A stretch of 56,000 bases of DNA, taken from Ignavibacteriales bacterium. GTDB lineage: Bacteria; Bacteroidota; Ignavibacteria; UBA10030. The number at the start of each line of letters is the position of its first letter. Position 1 is the first letter of the stretch. Below, piece by piece: positions 33,380 to 41,512 of the stretch. The position numbers were made by a program, and so were the translations under genes. The DNA lies in the NCBI GenBank assembly GCA_016192345.1, contig JACPUH010000043.1, forward strand, positions 1 through 56,000. Reading direction: 5' to 3'. The notes beneath the pieces were generated by a model, which was given only the letters and a program-made list of their open reading frames with translations, did no database searches and was not told the DNA's origin.

Positions 33380-33939
33380 ATGTCTCCGTTGACCGTATCA
33401 GGGAATTCCTGGCCCGCCACGACAGGAAGGAACTGAACAATCCCGCCCTCCGGCACGCAGCCGTGCTTATTCTCCTCTTCCCAAAGCAGGGGACCCTGCA
33501 CATCCTGTTGACTAAAAGGACAGACCATGTGGAGCATCACAAAGGACAAATCTCTTTTCCTGGTGGGGCGCGGGACACACAGGATGCGAACCTTGTGGCA
33601 ACGGCATTGAGGGAGACGGAAGAGGAAATCGGCCTCCCCCCCGGTGTGGTTCAGGTGCTCGGATTGTTCGACGATTTTGAAACTCCTTCCGGTTTCGCGA
33701 TCACGCCGGTGGTGGGATTTTCTGCATCGTTACCCCCTCTTTCTCCGAGCCTTCATGAAGTTGCCGAGATTATCGAGGTCCCGCTCGAGCTCTTTCTCGA
33801 CAGGAACAATGAACGGGTGGTCAAGATGGAACGGAAAGGAAAAATCCACGAGGTATTCTTCTACAACTACCAAGGGTACGAGATATGGGGAGCAACCGCA
33901 GCGATGATTCGGGGGTTTCTCACATCTTTCACCGGGTAA
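33376..33939 (+). CDS. Nudix hydrolase, CoA pyrophosphatase (NudL-like) type
   Basis: A 187-residue protein from the ATG at 33376, which overlaps the rarA stop as ATGA with a purine-rich ribosome site (GGAAGAAG). The CoA-type signature LLTKRTDHVEHHKGQISFPGG is followed by the Nudix box GGARDTQDANLVATALRETEEEIGL; the usual first Glu is Asp, as is normal in this subfamily. Residues for Mg2+ (REtEEE) are intact. It probably splits coenzyme A or its oxidised form into 3',5'-ADP and phosphopantetheine. No link to RarA is known beyond co-translation. Confidence 0.88.
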   Translation: MNVSVDRIREFLARHDRKELNNPALRHAAVLILLFPKQGTLHILLTKRTDHVEHHKGQISFPGGARDTQDANLVATALRETEEEIGLPPGVVQVLGLFDDFETPSGFAITPVVGFSASLPPLSPSLHEVAEIIEVPLELFLDRNNERVVKMERKGKIHEVFFYNYQGYEIWGATAAMIRGFLTSFTG

Positions 33940-33950
33940 AGAAAAAGGTT

Positions 33951-33979
33951 TTGGATTTCCGGGTTTTTTGACCTATCTT
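33951..33979 (+). promoter_or_regulatory. Promoter of rpsT
   Basis: TTGGAT (33951-33956), 17 bases, TATCTT (33974-33979), with TSS expected near 33987. A second candidate, TTGACC (33968) with TTTTAT (33991), overlaps it. Confidence 0.5.
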
Positions 33980-34024
33980 AGAGCCCGATTTTTTATGAAC
34001 ACCGGAGAAGATAAGGAGTAGTAG

Positions 34025-34279
34025 ATGCCACAGCATAAATCAGCAGAAAAGCGCGTACGCCAGAGCGCCCGCCGCCATGCACGCAACAAGGCGGATATCT
34101 CGAAGATGAAGTCAGTGATCAAGAAGGTCCGTTCTTCGAAAGAGAAGGAGAAGGCCGCCGCCGCTCTGAAGATCGCCGTCAAGACGCTCGATCAGCTTTC
34201 GGCCAAGGGAATCATCCACAAGAACAAGGCCGCGAACCAGAAATCAAGCCTGACGAAGTACGTGAACGCGTTGAAGTAA
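34025..34279 (+). CDS. rpsT: 30S ribosomal protein S20
   Basis: An 84-residue basic protein, the usual S20 size. It begins MPQHKSAEKRVRQSARRHARNK and ends with KGIIHKNKAANQKSSLTKYVNAL, both hallmark S20 segments that contact 16S rRNA. AAGGAG lies 6 bases before the ATG. It is a single-gene unit with a promoter about 50-70 bases upstream and a bidirectional terminator about 170 bases downstream. Confidence 0.97.
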   Translation: MPQHKSAEKRVRQSARRHARNKADISKMKSVIKKVRSSKEKEKAAAALKIAVKTLDQLSAKGIIHKNKAANQKSSLTKYVNALK

Positions 34280-34336
34280 TCTGATTTCTTGGCGGCAAAC
34301 ACAAGATTCGCCGCAATTACTTGGTGCTTGGGATTG

Positions 34337-34422
34337 TTTGCCCACAAAACACACGAAATACGCTAAAGGATTCTATTGTTGGCTTATTTCTTTTCGTGTG
34401 TTGAGAGTGTTTCGTGGGCAAA
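34337..34422. repeat. Long inverted repeat with TTTCGTG 9-base units
   Basis: Left arm TTTGCCCAC plus ACACACGAAA (34337-34358) pairs with right arm TTTCGTGTGT plus GTGGGCAAA (34392-34422). The right arm reads as 9-base units TTTCGTGTG, TTGAGAGTG, TTTCGTGGG. It belongs with the TTCGTG repeats at 5931 and 21598. Confidence 0.7.
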
Positions 34423-34446
34423 GTTTTTCGATCAAACTTAACCAAA

Positions 34447-34470
34447 AACCCCGACCGATTGGCCGGGGTT
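34447..34470. terminator. Bidirectional terminator between rpsT and the TPR gene
   Basis: ACCCCGACC and GGCCGGGGT pair around GATT; T-rich tracts follow on the plus side (TCTTTGTTT) and on the minus side (TTTTTGG). It can serve both converging genes. Confidence 0.7.
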
Positions 34471-34478
34471 CTTTGTTT

Positions 34479-34506
34479 CTTCGTGTCCCTTTGTGACCTT
34501 CGTGGA
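34479..34506. repeat. Short tandem repeat, CTTCGTG units
   Basis: CTTCGTGTCC, CTTTGTGAC, CTTCGTGGA in tandem; near-complement of the array at 21598-21628. Confidence 0.65.
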
Positions 34507-34514
34507 TAATATTC

Positions 34515-35855
34515 TTATTGCTTGCTCTTCAACTCCTCCAGCTCTGCGATCCGCTGCTCATATTTCTCCCGCTCCGCGGGCTTGTTCAAGGCAAGTGTTT
34601 TATAGGCTTTGATCGCATCATCATACCATCCCTGCTTCGCGTAGATCTCGGCAAGCGTCGGCGTGACGAACCCCGACCCGGCATCCGTCCCGGCTTCGGA
34701 GGCTTTGCGTGTCTCCTTCTCGGAAAAATTAATCACCGGCGTGATTTTCTTCGGGGTCTTGAGCTTCTCTGCCAACTCCCCAATCTGGTCCGGGGCTGGT
34801 GTTGCCGGCCCCGCCGAAGTTGCGCCGAGATACTCCTCCAGCGTCATCGTGTTCTCCGTGCCGAAGAGTTCCATCCTTGTCCGTGCGGCGAACTCCTCGA
34901 ACGACTCACCTTCACTCATGGCGGGCGCCGCAACTTCACCGCCGGCATCCGATCCTGCGCCAAAGGCTTCGAAAGGATTGAGATCTGCCCCGGTTGTGTC
35001 AGCGGGGGCAGACTCTTGCTCCGGGCTGATTTGTTGAAGTTGGCTGAAAGCGTCAAAATAATCTGTGGGAGAAGCGGCCGGCTCCACGGCTGCAGGCTCC
35101 GTGGTGACAGGAGGCTGGCTGAAAGCATCTTCCCCGGAATCGGAGCGGAGGGCCGCAAGCGGATCTGCTTCATCGTACGTCGGGATCACCGGTTGGGTGG
35201 GGGCTTCGGCTGGAGATGTTTCCTGTGCCGTCATCCCGCCAAAATCTTCAACCCCCGCTGTTTCAGAGGGCTGAGCAACTTCCCCGAACGTTGGAAACGC
35301 CTCGCCGGTTTGTGGTTCACCGAATGGGGAAGGTTGCTGTTCCTCGACGGGAGCGAACCCTGCCTGTTGATCCTCTTCACCACCGAAGGGTGAGGGTTGT
35401 TGTTCCTCCACCGGGGCGGTCACAACCTGCGCCTCCTCTTCAAAAACTTGAGGAGGTTCTTCCACTGCCTGGGTGAACGGTTGCTCCTCGGGAGAAGCTT
35501 CAGCAACAGGGGACGGCTCTTCTACGATGGTTGGACCTTCGGCCGGCTCGGGGACGTCAATGCCGGTGTAGAGGTCGGCAACAGTCTGGTTGCCCGGAAG
35601 AAAGTTATTGACGATCCCGAACTCGCGTTTTGCCTCGGCGGGCATCTGGAGTGCAAGGAGCGCCTTCCCCTTGATGAGATACGCTGTGGAATACGTGGGG
35701 TGGTGTGCTAAACCGTCGTTGCAAAGGCGCAGGGCATCTTCCGCACGCCCCATCTGCAGGTAATATCCTGCCAGTCGGGCAAACAGGGGGGATGTGGGCC
35801 GGGCAGCGAGATGTTGCTCGAGCGCGGTAACGTGTTCCTCAGGAAGGTCGGGCAT
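34515..35855 (-). CDS. Tetratricopeptide-repeat protein with long Pro/Glu-rich linker
   Basis: A 446-residue soluble protein. The ATG at 35855 overlaps the glycosyltransferase stop (TAATG), so the longer frame is rejected. Residues about 1-95 hold TPR helices (SPLFARLAGYYLQMGRAEDALRLCNDGLAHHP and a second copy). A low-complexity linker of about 270 residues, rich in Pro, Glu, Gln and Thr, contains two copies of APVEEQQPSPFG. The last 50 residues are another TPR (EIYAKQGWYDDAIKAYKTLA) ending in a charged helix. No signal peptide. It probably acts as an adaptor in the envelope-glycan string it belongs to; this is inferred from position only. Confidence 0.78.
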   Translation of the reverse strand: MPDLPEEHVTALEQHLAARPTSPLFARLAGYYLQMGRAEDALRLCNDGLAHHPTYSTAYLIKGKALLALQMPAEAKREFGIVNNFLPGNQTVADLYTGIDVPEPAEGPTIVEEPSPVAEASPEEQPFTQAVEEPPQVFEEEAQVVTAPVEEQQPSPFGGEEDQQAGFAPVEEQQPSPFGEPQTGEAFPTFGEVAQPSETAGVEDFGGMTAQETSPAEAPTQPVIPTYDEADPLAALRSDSGEDAFSQPPVTTEPAAVEPAASPTDYFDAFSQLQQISPEQESAPADTTGADLNPFEAFGAGSDAGGEVAAPAMSEGESFEEFAARTRMELFGTENTMTLEEYLGATSAGPATPAPDQIGELAEKLKTPKKITPVINFSEKETRKASEAGTDAGSGFVTPTLAEIYAKQGWYDDAIKAYKTLALNKPAEREKYEQRIAELEELKSKQ

Positions 35856-37378
35856 TATGCCTGCTGGTGTTGTCGGAGTTTCCGTGCTTCGATGGCATGC
35901 TTGATGGAGAGTGCCGAGACGAACGCAAATCCAAGGAAGTAGAGCAACTGGAACGGCACCGCCGCAATTTCGAGGTAGTATAATGAAGAAATTACCCCGA
36001 AGAAGCAATAGACCGCCAGAAGAATTTCCACCAGGACAACCCAGTCAAGTTTTGCCGGGAGGTATTTTTTCTCCAGCCACGAATCGGCCTTTCCTTCGAT
36101 CCGGTACTTCGGTGTCCGGATGAACTCGCTTTTTTTCTTGAACAGCCCCTCGAAGACCGCCCGGGAATTGTTGACGGCAAAGCCCATGCTGCCGGCCATG
36201 AACAGGGGGAAGAGCAGGAGTCTCCGCCGCCAATCCGGATACACCGCCTTTTGGGAGAGAAGGTAGAACAGGAACGACCCGATGAAGGCCACCACGAAAA
36301 TCGACATCAGGGCAAAATATGCCTCGTGTCCGCCACGGTGTTTGATAAACATCAGCGGGACGTTCAACAATCCGGCAAGCAGGATAAATGGAAAGACGAT
36401 ATTATTCGTCAGGTGGAACGTCGAATGGATCTTGATCCGCAGGGGGATCTTTGCTTTCCAGACTTCGGGGAGCATCTTACGCGCGGTCTCGATGGCCCCC
36501 TTGGTCCAGCGGAACTGTTGTGATTTGAGCGCGTTCACTTCCGACGGAAGCTCCGCCGGCGAGGTCACGTCGTTGAGGTATTTGAACTTCCACCCCTTCA
36601 GTTGGGCGCGGTAGCTGAGATCGAGGTCCTCCGTGAGTGTGTCGGACTGCCAGTTGCCGGCATCGAGGATCGCCTCCTTGCGCCAGATCCCGCCGGTGCC
36701 GTTGAAGTTGATGAAGTACCCGACCTTGTTCCGCACATCCTGCTCCATCACAAAATGTCCATCCAATGCCATGGCCTGTGTGCGCGTAAGGAGTGAGTAT
36801 TCGCTGTTCAGGTGCTCCCAGCGTGTTTGCACGAGACCGATCTTTGGGTCGAGAAAGAAGTGGGGAAGTGTCTGTTGCAGGAAGTCCTTGTTCGGAACGA
36901 AGTCCGCATCAAAGATGGCGATGAATTCGCCGCGCGCGGTCTCGAGTCCCGCCTTGAGCGCCCCAGCTTTGTATCCTGACCGGTTCGGGCGGCGGATGTG
37001 TTTGATGTCGAACCCAAGCAACTGGTAATCCCGCACAAGCGCCGCAACGATATCGACGGTCTCATCGGTGGAGTCATCGAGTACCTGCACCTCCAGCTTC
37101 TCCTTCGGGTACTCGATGGCGCACACGGACTGAATAAGTCTCTCCACGACATAGTATTCGTTGAAGAGGGGGAGTTGAACCGTCACCACCGGCAGTTCGC
37201 CAGTCATTGTCAGAGTTTCTTCCCGCCGGCGGGTCTTCAGGTAATGATACACCATGACGAATCCATGCGCGCCGAAGGCGAACAGGATCAGGAGCGCGAA
37301 GGAATAGAGGTACAGCACGAGGTCGGTCAGGTATGGGTTGTCGAGCAATTCTTGTCGGAAAAAGACTGCGAGGGTCAT
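35855..37378 (-). CDS. Processive family-2 glycosyltransferase (cellulose-synthase-like)
   Basis: A 507-residue inner-membrane enzyme. One span near residue 20-45 leads into a GT2 domain: VTVQLPLFNE, DDSTDET (DD at 101-102), FDADF (DxD at 157-159), TED at 249-251 and QQFRW at 287-291. The D, DxD, D and QxxRW set is that of processive glycosyltransferases making beta-linked polymers or long glycans. Four or more membrane spans follow (about 320-500). Substrate is unknown; no BcsB or PilZ partner is adjacent. It starts 10 bases after lptE and its stop overlaps the TPR start, so all are one unit. Confidence 0.87.
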   Translation of the reverse strand: MTLAVFFRQELLDNPYLTDLVLYLYSFALLILFAFGAHGFVMVYHYLKTRRREETLTMTGELPVVTVQLPLFNEYYVVERLIQSVCAIEYPKEKLEVQVLDDSTDETVDIVAALVRDYQLLGFDIKHIRRPNRSGYKAGALKAGLETARGEFIAIFDADFVPNKDFLQQTLPHFFLDPKIGLVQTRWEHLNSEYSLLTRTQAMALDGHFVMEQDVRNKVGYFINFNGTGGIWRKEAILDAGNWQSDTLTEDLDLSYRAQLKGWKFKYLNDVTSPAELPSEVNALKSQQFRWTKGAIETARKMLPEVWKAKIPLRIKIHSTFHLTNNIVFPFILLAGLLNVPLMFIKHRGGHEAYFALMSIFVVAFIGSFLFYLLSQKAVYPDWRRRLLLFPLFMAGSMGFAVNNSRAVFEGLFKKKSEFIRTPKYRIEGKADSWLEKKYLPAKLDWVVLVEILLAVYCFFGVISSLYYLEIAAVPFQLLYFLGFAFVSALSIKHAIEARKLRQHQQA

Positions 37379-37388
37379 AGGAGTTGGT

Positions 37389-37961
37389 CTACCATCCGGC
37401 TACTGTTTCGTTGAGGATATCTTCGGTTAATTTTCGCACTGCTTCTGCAATTCCCTCGTTCCGCTGGGTCAGCCCCCCGCCGGACGAGTAATCGCCCCAA
37501 TTGCTGAACTCTTTTTCCCACACCTGCTTGCGGAGCTTCTGGTCCTGGAACCGCATCCGCACGGTGACGGTGATTCTCCGACGAGCGACCTGTTCCCCCG
37601 CCTGCACCACAACCGGAGCGTCATTCACGGAGAGGATGACCCCTTCGAGGAGGGCGTCGGCTGATGCACGGTCGGTTATTTGGAGCGTATTGTCGTTGAT
37701 GAACCGATCCGTTAACTGTCTGGAAAACACGTCCCGCAACGTTGGGTCGCCGTACCCGCTCTGGTCCTCGCCGATCGGGACGGCGATGGTTTTCAGGTGG
37801 GGCGGGACCGACGCCCCGGTGAATGAATAAGGGCATCCGGCACACCCGGGAAGCATCAGGAGCAGAAAAGCGTACAGCAAGCCTACTGTTGCAATATGGT
37901 CGGGTCTGCCAGCCCGCCAGCGGTCTGGCGGGGAGACCCAACCTCCATTGGTGCGCGTCAT
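37389..37961 (-). CDS. lptE: LptE-family outer-membrane lipoprotein
   Basis: A 190-residue lipoprotein from the ATG at 37961, ten bases after the sigma-54 activator stop. The signal is unusual: a long n-region (residues 1-26) partly encoded by a palindrome, then hydrophobic GLLYAFLLLMLPGC with the lipobox Cys. Mature part: CPYSFTGASVPPHLKTIAVP, GDPTLRDVFSRQLTDRFINDN, then RRRITVTVRMRFQD and a C-terminal helix; this matches the LptE family of FCB bacteria. LptE plugs the LptD barrel that inserts lipopolysaccharide in the outer membrane. The order miaB, sigma-54 activator, lptE is a known arrangement in Bacteroidetes and relatives. Confidence 0.82.
   Translation of the reverse strand: MTRTNGGWVSPPDRWRAGRPDHIATVGLLYAFLLLMLPGCAGCPYSFTGASVPPHLKTIAVPIGEDQSGYGDPTLRDVFSRQLTDRFINDNTLQITDRASADALLEGVILSVNDAPVVVQAGEQVARRRITVTVRMRFQDQKLRKQVWEKEFSNWGDYSSGGGLTQRNEGIAEAVRKLTEDILNETVAGW
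37902..37939. repeat. REP-like palindrome inside the lptE signal sequence
   Basis: GGGTCT and CCCGCCAG pair with CTGGCGGG and AGACCC, with a four-base insertion in one arm and CGGT at the tip. It encodes residues about 8-20 (SPPDRWRAGRP) of the LptE precursor. Confidence 0.6.
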
Positions 37962-37971
37962 CGTTCTTGTA

Positions 37972-39096
37972 TTATTCGTGGAGCCCAAATTCCTTGATCT
38001 TCCGGTACAGTGTCCGCTCACTGATGTTCAGGTCTCTGGCGGCAAGACGGCGGTTCCCCTTGTGCCGCTCCAGCGCGTTCACGATCATCCGCCGTTCCAT
38101 CTCGCTCAGCGACATGGACCCGTTGCCGTTGGCATGATCGAACTGGAGCGTCTCCGTATCGGGCGGCACCGCGTTGGATTGCCGAAGCAGGATCTCGCGC
38201 AGATCGAGAATGGATCCTTTCAGATCGACGAGGGCGCGGTAGATAAGCTCCCGCTCCGCCTGCTCGACGGTCCTGTTCATCACGACCGGGAGATTGCGGT
38301 CCGGCACCGGGACTTGGTATTCCCTGAGATACTTGCGGACGAGGGCCGCGTTCATCCGCCGTCCGTTTTCCAGGACGAGCATGCTTTCGATCACGTTCTT
38401 CAGTTCACGCACGTTCCCCGGCCAGTGATAGCTCATGATCAGTTCTGTCGCATCGTCCGTGAACCCTTCAAACTTCATCCCGTTCTTTGCCGTGAACTCC
38501 TCGACGAAGTGTTCCACCAGCAGCGGGACATCCCCTTTCCGGCTCCGGAGAGGGGGGATGGTGATGTTCACGGAGCGGAGCCTGAAGTACAAATCGGGGC
38601 GGAACCGCTTCTGCTGCACTTCATACTGGAGGTCCTTGTTCGTTGCGGCGATGACACGGAGATCCGCCGTGCGCGGGGAAGAGGAACCCACACGGGTGAA
38701 CTCCCCGTTCTCCAGCACGCGCAACAGCTTGACCTGCGTGGCGAGGGGCATCTCCCCGATCTCGTCGAGAAGGATCGAGCCACCATCCGCGATCTCGAAG
38801 TACCCTTTGCGGGTCTCCACCGCGCTCGTGAACGATCCCTTCTCATGCCCGAACAGCTCGCTCTCGATCAGTCCTTCCGGGATGGCACCGCAGTTGACTG
38901 TCACGAGTCCTTTCCTCGACCGCTTGCTGGCGCCGTGGATGGCCCGCGCAATCACCTCCTTGCCGACCCCGCTCTCCCCGGTGATCAACACCGTGATATC
39001 GGTCGGGGCAACCTGTCGGATCACATCGACGATCTCCTGGATCTCCAGCGACCTGCCGATGATGCCATGCTCACGTTGGAATGTTTCCCGATCCAT
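37972..39096 (-). CDS. Sigma-54-dependent transcription activator without receiver domain
   Basis: A 374-residue regulator. The ATG at 39096 has GGAG upstream; a GTG five codons earlier is less likely. The protein begins almost at once with the AAA+ domain: [12 protein letters not shown], Walker A GESGVGKE (40-47), then the sigma-54 contact loop [13 protein letters not shown], Walker [12 protein letters not shown], sensor/arginine segments ([13 protein letters not shown]) and the [11 protein letters not shown] block. A Fis-type helix-turn-helix ([19 protein letters not shown]) closes it. There is no N-terminal receiver, PAS or GAF domain, so input must come from elsewhere or from its amount. 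The loop is GSFTSA where the consensus is GAFTGA. Confidence 0.92.
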   Translation of the reverse strand: MDRETFQREHGIIGRSLEIQEIVDVIRQVAPTDITVLITGESGVGKEVIARAIHGASKRSRKGLVTVNCGAIPEGLIESELFGHEKGSFTSAVETRKGYFEIADGGSILLDEIGEMPLATQVKLLRVLENGEFTRVGSSSPRTADLRVIAATNKDLQYEVQQKRFRPDLYFRLRSVNITIPPLRSRKGDVPLLVEHFVEEFTAKNGMKFEGFTDDATELIMSYHWPGNVRELKNVIESMLVLENGRRMNAALVRKYLREYQVPVPDRNLPVVMNRTVEQAERELIYRALVDLKGSILDLREILLRQSNAVPPDTETLQFDHANGNGSMSLSEMERRMIVNALERHKGNRRLAARDLNISERTLYRKIKEFGLHE

Positions 39097-39113
39097 ACTC
39101 TTCCGCTCCACCC

Positions 39114-39827
39114 TTACCGCGTAACCACAATGGAATCCAAATTATACTTCTTCTTGATCTCACCGCTGAACCGCTTCGCCTCATCCTGTTTCTGAAACTC
39201 GCCGACCCAGACCTTGTGGAACTTCCGGCCGTTGTTGACCAAGGTGAAGATCGTCGAAGTATACCCGTCACGCTCGAAGCGGGACTTCAACTCCTCGGCG
39301 TTCTGCAGCACGGAGAACGTTCCGGCCTGGACCGTGTAGATGGTCGTGAATTTCTCAACTTTGGCCGGTTGCGCCACCACGACCGGGGCTTCGGCTGTTA
39401 CCGTTTTGGGTTCCTCGGCAAGAGCTTGGTCCGAGGCGTAGGTCGAGAAGGGGTAATCCTTCTTGAGCTGCTCCAGCTTCTGATCCGCTGTTTTATACAG
39501 ACCGATCGAGTAGTAATACTGGTAGAGTCTGAAGAGCGCATCGTCGGCCCATTCGCTGGTGGGGAAGTTGTCCACGATGCTCTGGTAGGTCTTCACCGCT
39601 TCGGAGCCGTCGGACATCAACACGGCCTGCAAATACAGAACTCCGGGATGGTTCTGGAAATTGGTCATCAGCGTGGGGAGCTCGGCCTTCACCGCCTCCG
39701 CCTGGCCGCGGTCGATCAGCTCGAGCCGCCGCTGGATATCCGGCTGTCCCCCCGGGGTTTGCGAGAGTGCCACAGCCAGTGCAAGAGACTGGAGAAGGAG
39801 TATGTCCACCATGCGTTGGATTGTCAT
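39114..39827 (-). CDS. Exported SPOR-domain protein with TPR-like helices
   Basis: A 237-residue protein; the ATG at 39827 has a full AGGAGG nine bases upstream. A signal peptide ([21 protein letters not shown]) leads to a helical TPR-like part (residues about 30-125, with [41 protein letters not shown]). A short Ala/Val linker comes next, then a C-terminal SPOR domain (about 160-235: [21 protein letters not shown]...[13 protein letters not shown]). SPOR domains bind denuded peptidoglycan, often at the division septum. Between miaB and the sigma-54 gene; stop and next start are 17 bases apart. Confidence 0.87.
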   Translation of the reverse strand: MTIQRMVDILLLQSLALAVALSQTPGGQPDIQRRLELIDRGQAEAVKAELPTLMTNFQNHPGVLYLQAVLMSDGSEAVKTYQSIVDNFPTSEWADDALFRLYQYYYSIGLYKTADQKLEQLKKDYPFSTYASDQALAEEPKTVTAEAPVVVAQPAKVEKFTTIYTVQAGTFSVLQNAEELKSRFERDGYTSTIFTLVNNGRKFHKVWVGEFQKQDEAKRFSGEIKKKYNLDSIVVTR

Positions 39828-39858
39828 CGCCACGTTCCTCCTATGAGGTCTGAGAAGT

Positions 39859-41214
39859 CTATTCACGTACTTCCAGCGAAAAGGATTCCGGGGATGCGTC
39901 GCTGAACGATGAGACCATGGTCCCGAACAGCGTAGCCGAGTTGGCGCGCGCGATCCCGACGTTCACATATTCCCCCACCCGGGCATCCTCTTTGGGGAAA
40001 ACAACCGTCTTGTTCGTATCAGTCCGGCCGCAGTAGTCGTTCGGGGATTTCTTGCTCTCCCCTTCCACCAGCACGTCGACAGTTCGGCCTACTTCCTGCT
40101 GGTTTTTTGCAAAGGAGATTTCCCGCTGCAGTCCGATGATTTCATTCAACCGCTCCAGCTTGACTTCCTCCGGAACGTCATCCCCCATGAGCCATGCTTT
40201 CGTGTTCTCGCGGGGAGAATACCGGAACGTGAAGGCCCCGTCGTACTCCACCTCGCGGATGATGTCCATCGTCATCGCATGGTCCCCGGCCGTTTCGGTC
40301 GGGAAACCGGCGATGAAGTCGGTGGAGAGGCTGGCCTCGGGGATCATGGTCTTGATCTTGTTGACGAGCGATAGGTAATGGGCCCGGTCGTATGTCCTGT
40401 TCATCAGGCGCAGGATCCGGTCGGAACCGGACTGGACGGGGAGATGGATGAACTTGCAGATGTTGTCGTTCTCCGCGATCGTCCTGATGAGTTTTTCGGA
40501 CATGTCCTGGGGATGCGATGTCGTAAACCGGACGCGCATGGTCCGGTCGGCGCGCGCGACAGCCGCCATCAGGTCTGCGAAGTCATGGGTCCCGTCGTGG
40601 TAGGAGTTCACGTTCTGACCCAGCAACGTCACCTCCTTGAATCCCTGTTGCGAGAGATGCTCCACCTCGTGAACGACTCCCTGGAGGGATCGGCTCCGCT
40701 CCCTCCCCCGGGTAAATGGGACGACGCAGAACGTGCAAAACTTGTCGCACCCGCGCATCACGGAAACCCATGCGCTGATGCCGTCCGTCCTGAGGGGAAT
40801 AATGTCGTCGTAATTCTCAACGCGCGAGAGCTTCACGGCGATTCCCTTTTCCCCCTCAATCGCCCCCTCGATCAACTCCGGCAGCCTGCGGTATTCGTCG
40901 GGTCCGACCACAAGGTCGACGTAGCTCTCCGATTCCATCAGATCCTTCCGCAGCCGTTCCGCCATGCACCCAAGGACCCCGATGACCATCCCGGGGTTTT
41001 CTTTCTTGAAATGCTTGAAATCGCCCAACCGTCCGTAGATCCTGACCTCGGCATTATCCCGCACGGCGCACGTGTTGACGAACACGACGTCGGCCGAAGC
41101 CAGCGAGTCGGTCTTCTGATAACCGGCGCTCGTCAGGATGCTCAGCACAACCTCGCTATCGGCCACGTTCATCTGGCAGCCGTAGGTTTCAACGTAGACT
41201 TGTCGTTGGCGCAT
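39859..41214 (-). CDS. miaB: tRNA-2-methylthio-N6-dimethylallyladenosine synthase
   Basis: A 451-residue radical-SAM methylthiotransferase acting on A37 of tRNAs reading UNN codons. Cys13, Cys49 and Cys83 bind the auxiliary cluster (YGCQMNVADSE, NTCAVRDNAE, GCMAER). Cys156, Cys160 and Cys163 in GCDKFCTFC bind the SAM cluster. A C-terminal TRAM domain includes VGRTVDVLVEG and GRTDTNKTVVF. Length normal. First gene of a six-gene minus-strand unit that continues with the SPOR, sigma-54, lptE, GT2 and TPR genes. A perfect-consensus promoter lies 30 bases upstream, and AGGG precedes the ATG. Confidence 0.97.
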   Translation of the reverse strand: MRQRQVYVETYGCQMNVADSEVVLSILTSAGYQKTDSLASADVVFVNTCAVRDNAEVRIYGRLGDFKHFKKENPGMVIGVLGCMAERLRKDLMESESYVDLVVGPDEYRRLPELIEGAIEGEKGIAVKLSRVENYDDIIPLRTDGISAWVSVMRGCDKFCTFCVVPFTRGRERSRSLQGVVHEVEHLSQQGFKEVTLLGQNVNSYHDGTHDFADLMAAVARADRTMRVRFTTSHPQDMSEKLIRTIAENDNICKFIHLPVQSGSDRILRLMNRTYDRAHYLSLVNKIKTMIPEASLSTDFIAGFPTETAGDHAMTMDIIREVEYDGAFTFRYSPRENTKAWLMGDDVPEEVKLERLNEIIGLQREISFAKNQQEVGRTVDVLVEGESKKSPNDYCGRTDTNKTVVFPKEDARVGEYVNVGIARANSATLFGTMVSSFSDASPESFSLEVRE

Positions 41215-41246
41215 TGTTCCCTGGAGAGAATCAAAATTGGGATGAA

Positions 41247-41275
41247 AATATAATCAAAGAATGACAGACTGTCAA
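41247..41275 (-). promoter_or_regulatory. Consensus promoter of the miaB operon
   Basis: Minus-strand TTGACA (41275-41270), exactly 17 bases, TATATT (41252-41247). Transcription would start near 41240, giving a leader of about 26 bases. Confidence 0.7.
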
Positions 41276-41386
41276 ACACCCTTCCGGTATTAATACGTTT
41301 TAATATCTTAATGAATTTTAAAGAATCGACCCTAAATCTTTATCAGCATTGACAAATAGTCAGTTTGATTTGTGAAGGGAATTTAA

Positions 41387-41415
41387 TTGATTGCCGCGGG
41401 AAGGGGTGGTATATT
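41387..41415 (+). promoter_or_regulatory. Promoter of pta
   Basis: TTGATT (41387-41392), 17 bases, TATATT (41410-41415) followed by TTG. The leader to the ATG at 41513 is about 90 bases. The AT-rich gap 41276-41386 between the divergent promoters holds no gene. Confidence 0.6.
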
Positions 41416-41512
41416 TTGCGTGATTCATTCCCGGAGTCCCGTCATCTCAGCCTCCGGTGTGCCAGTCGGTTTCCCAACAGAAGCTCTTCTTTCAACGGAA
41501 AGTGATCGGACC

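Noticed and set aside
37948..39195. 415-codon open frame on the plus strand
   Set aside because: Antisense to the sigma-54 activator; no recognisable domain.
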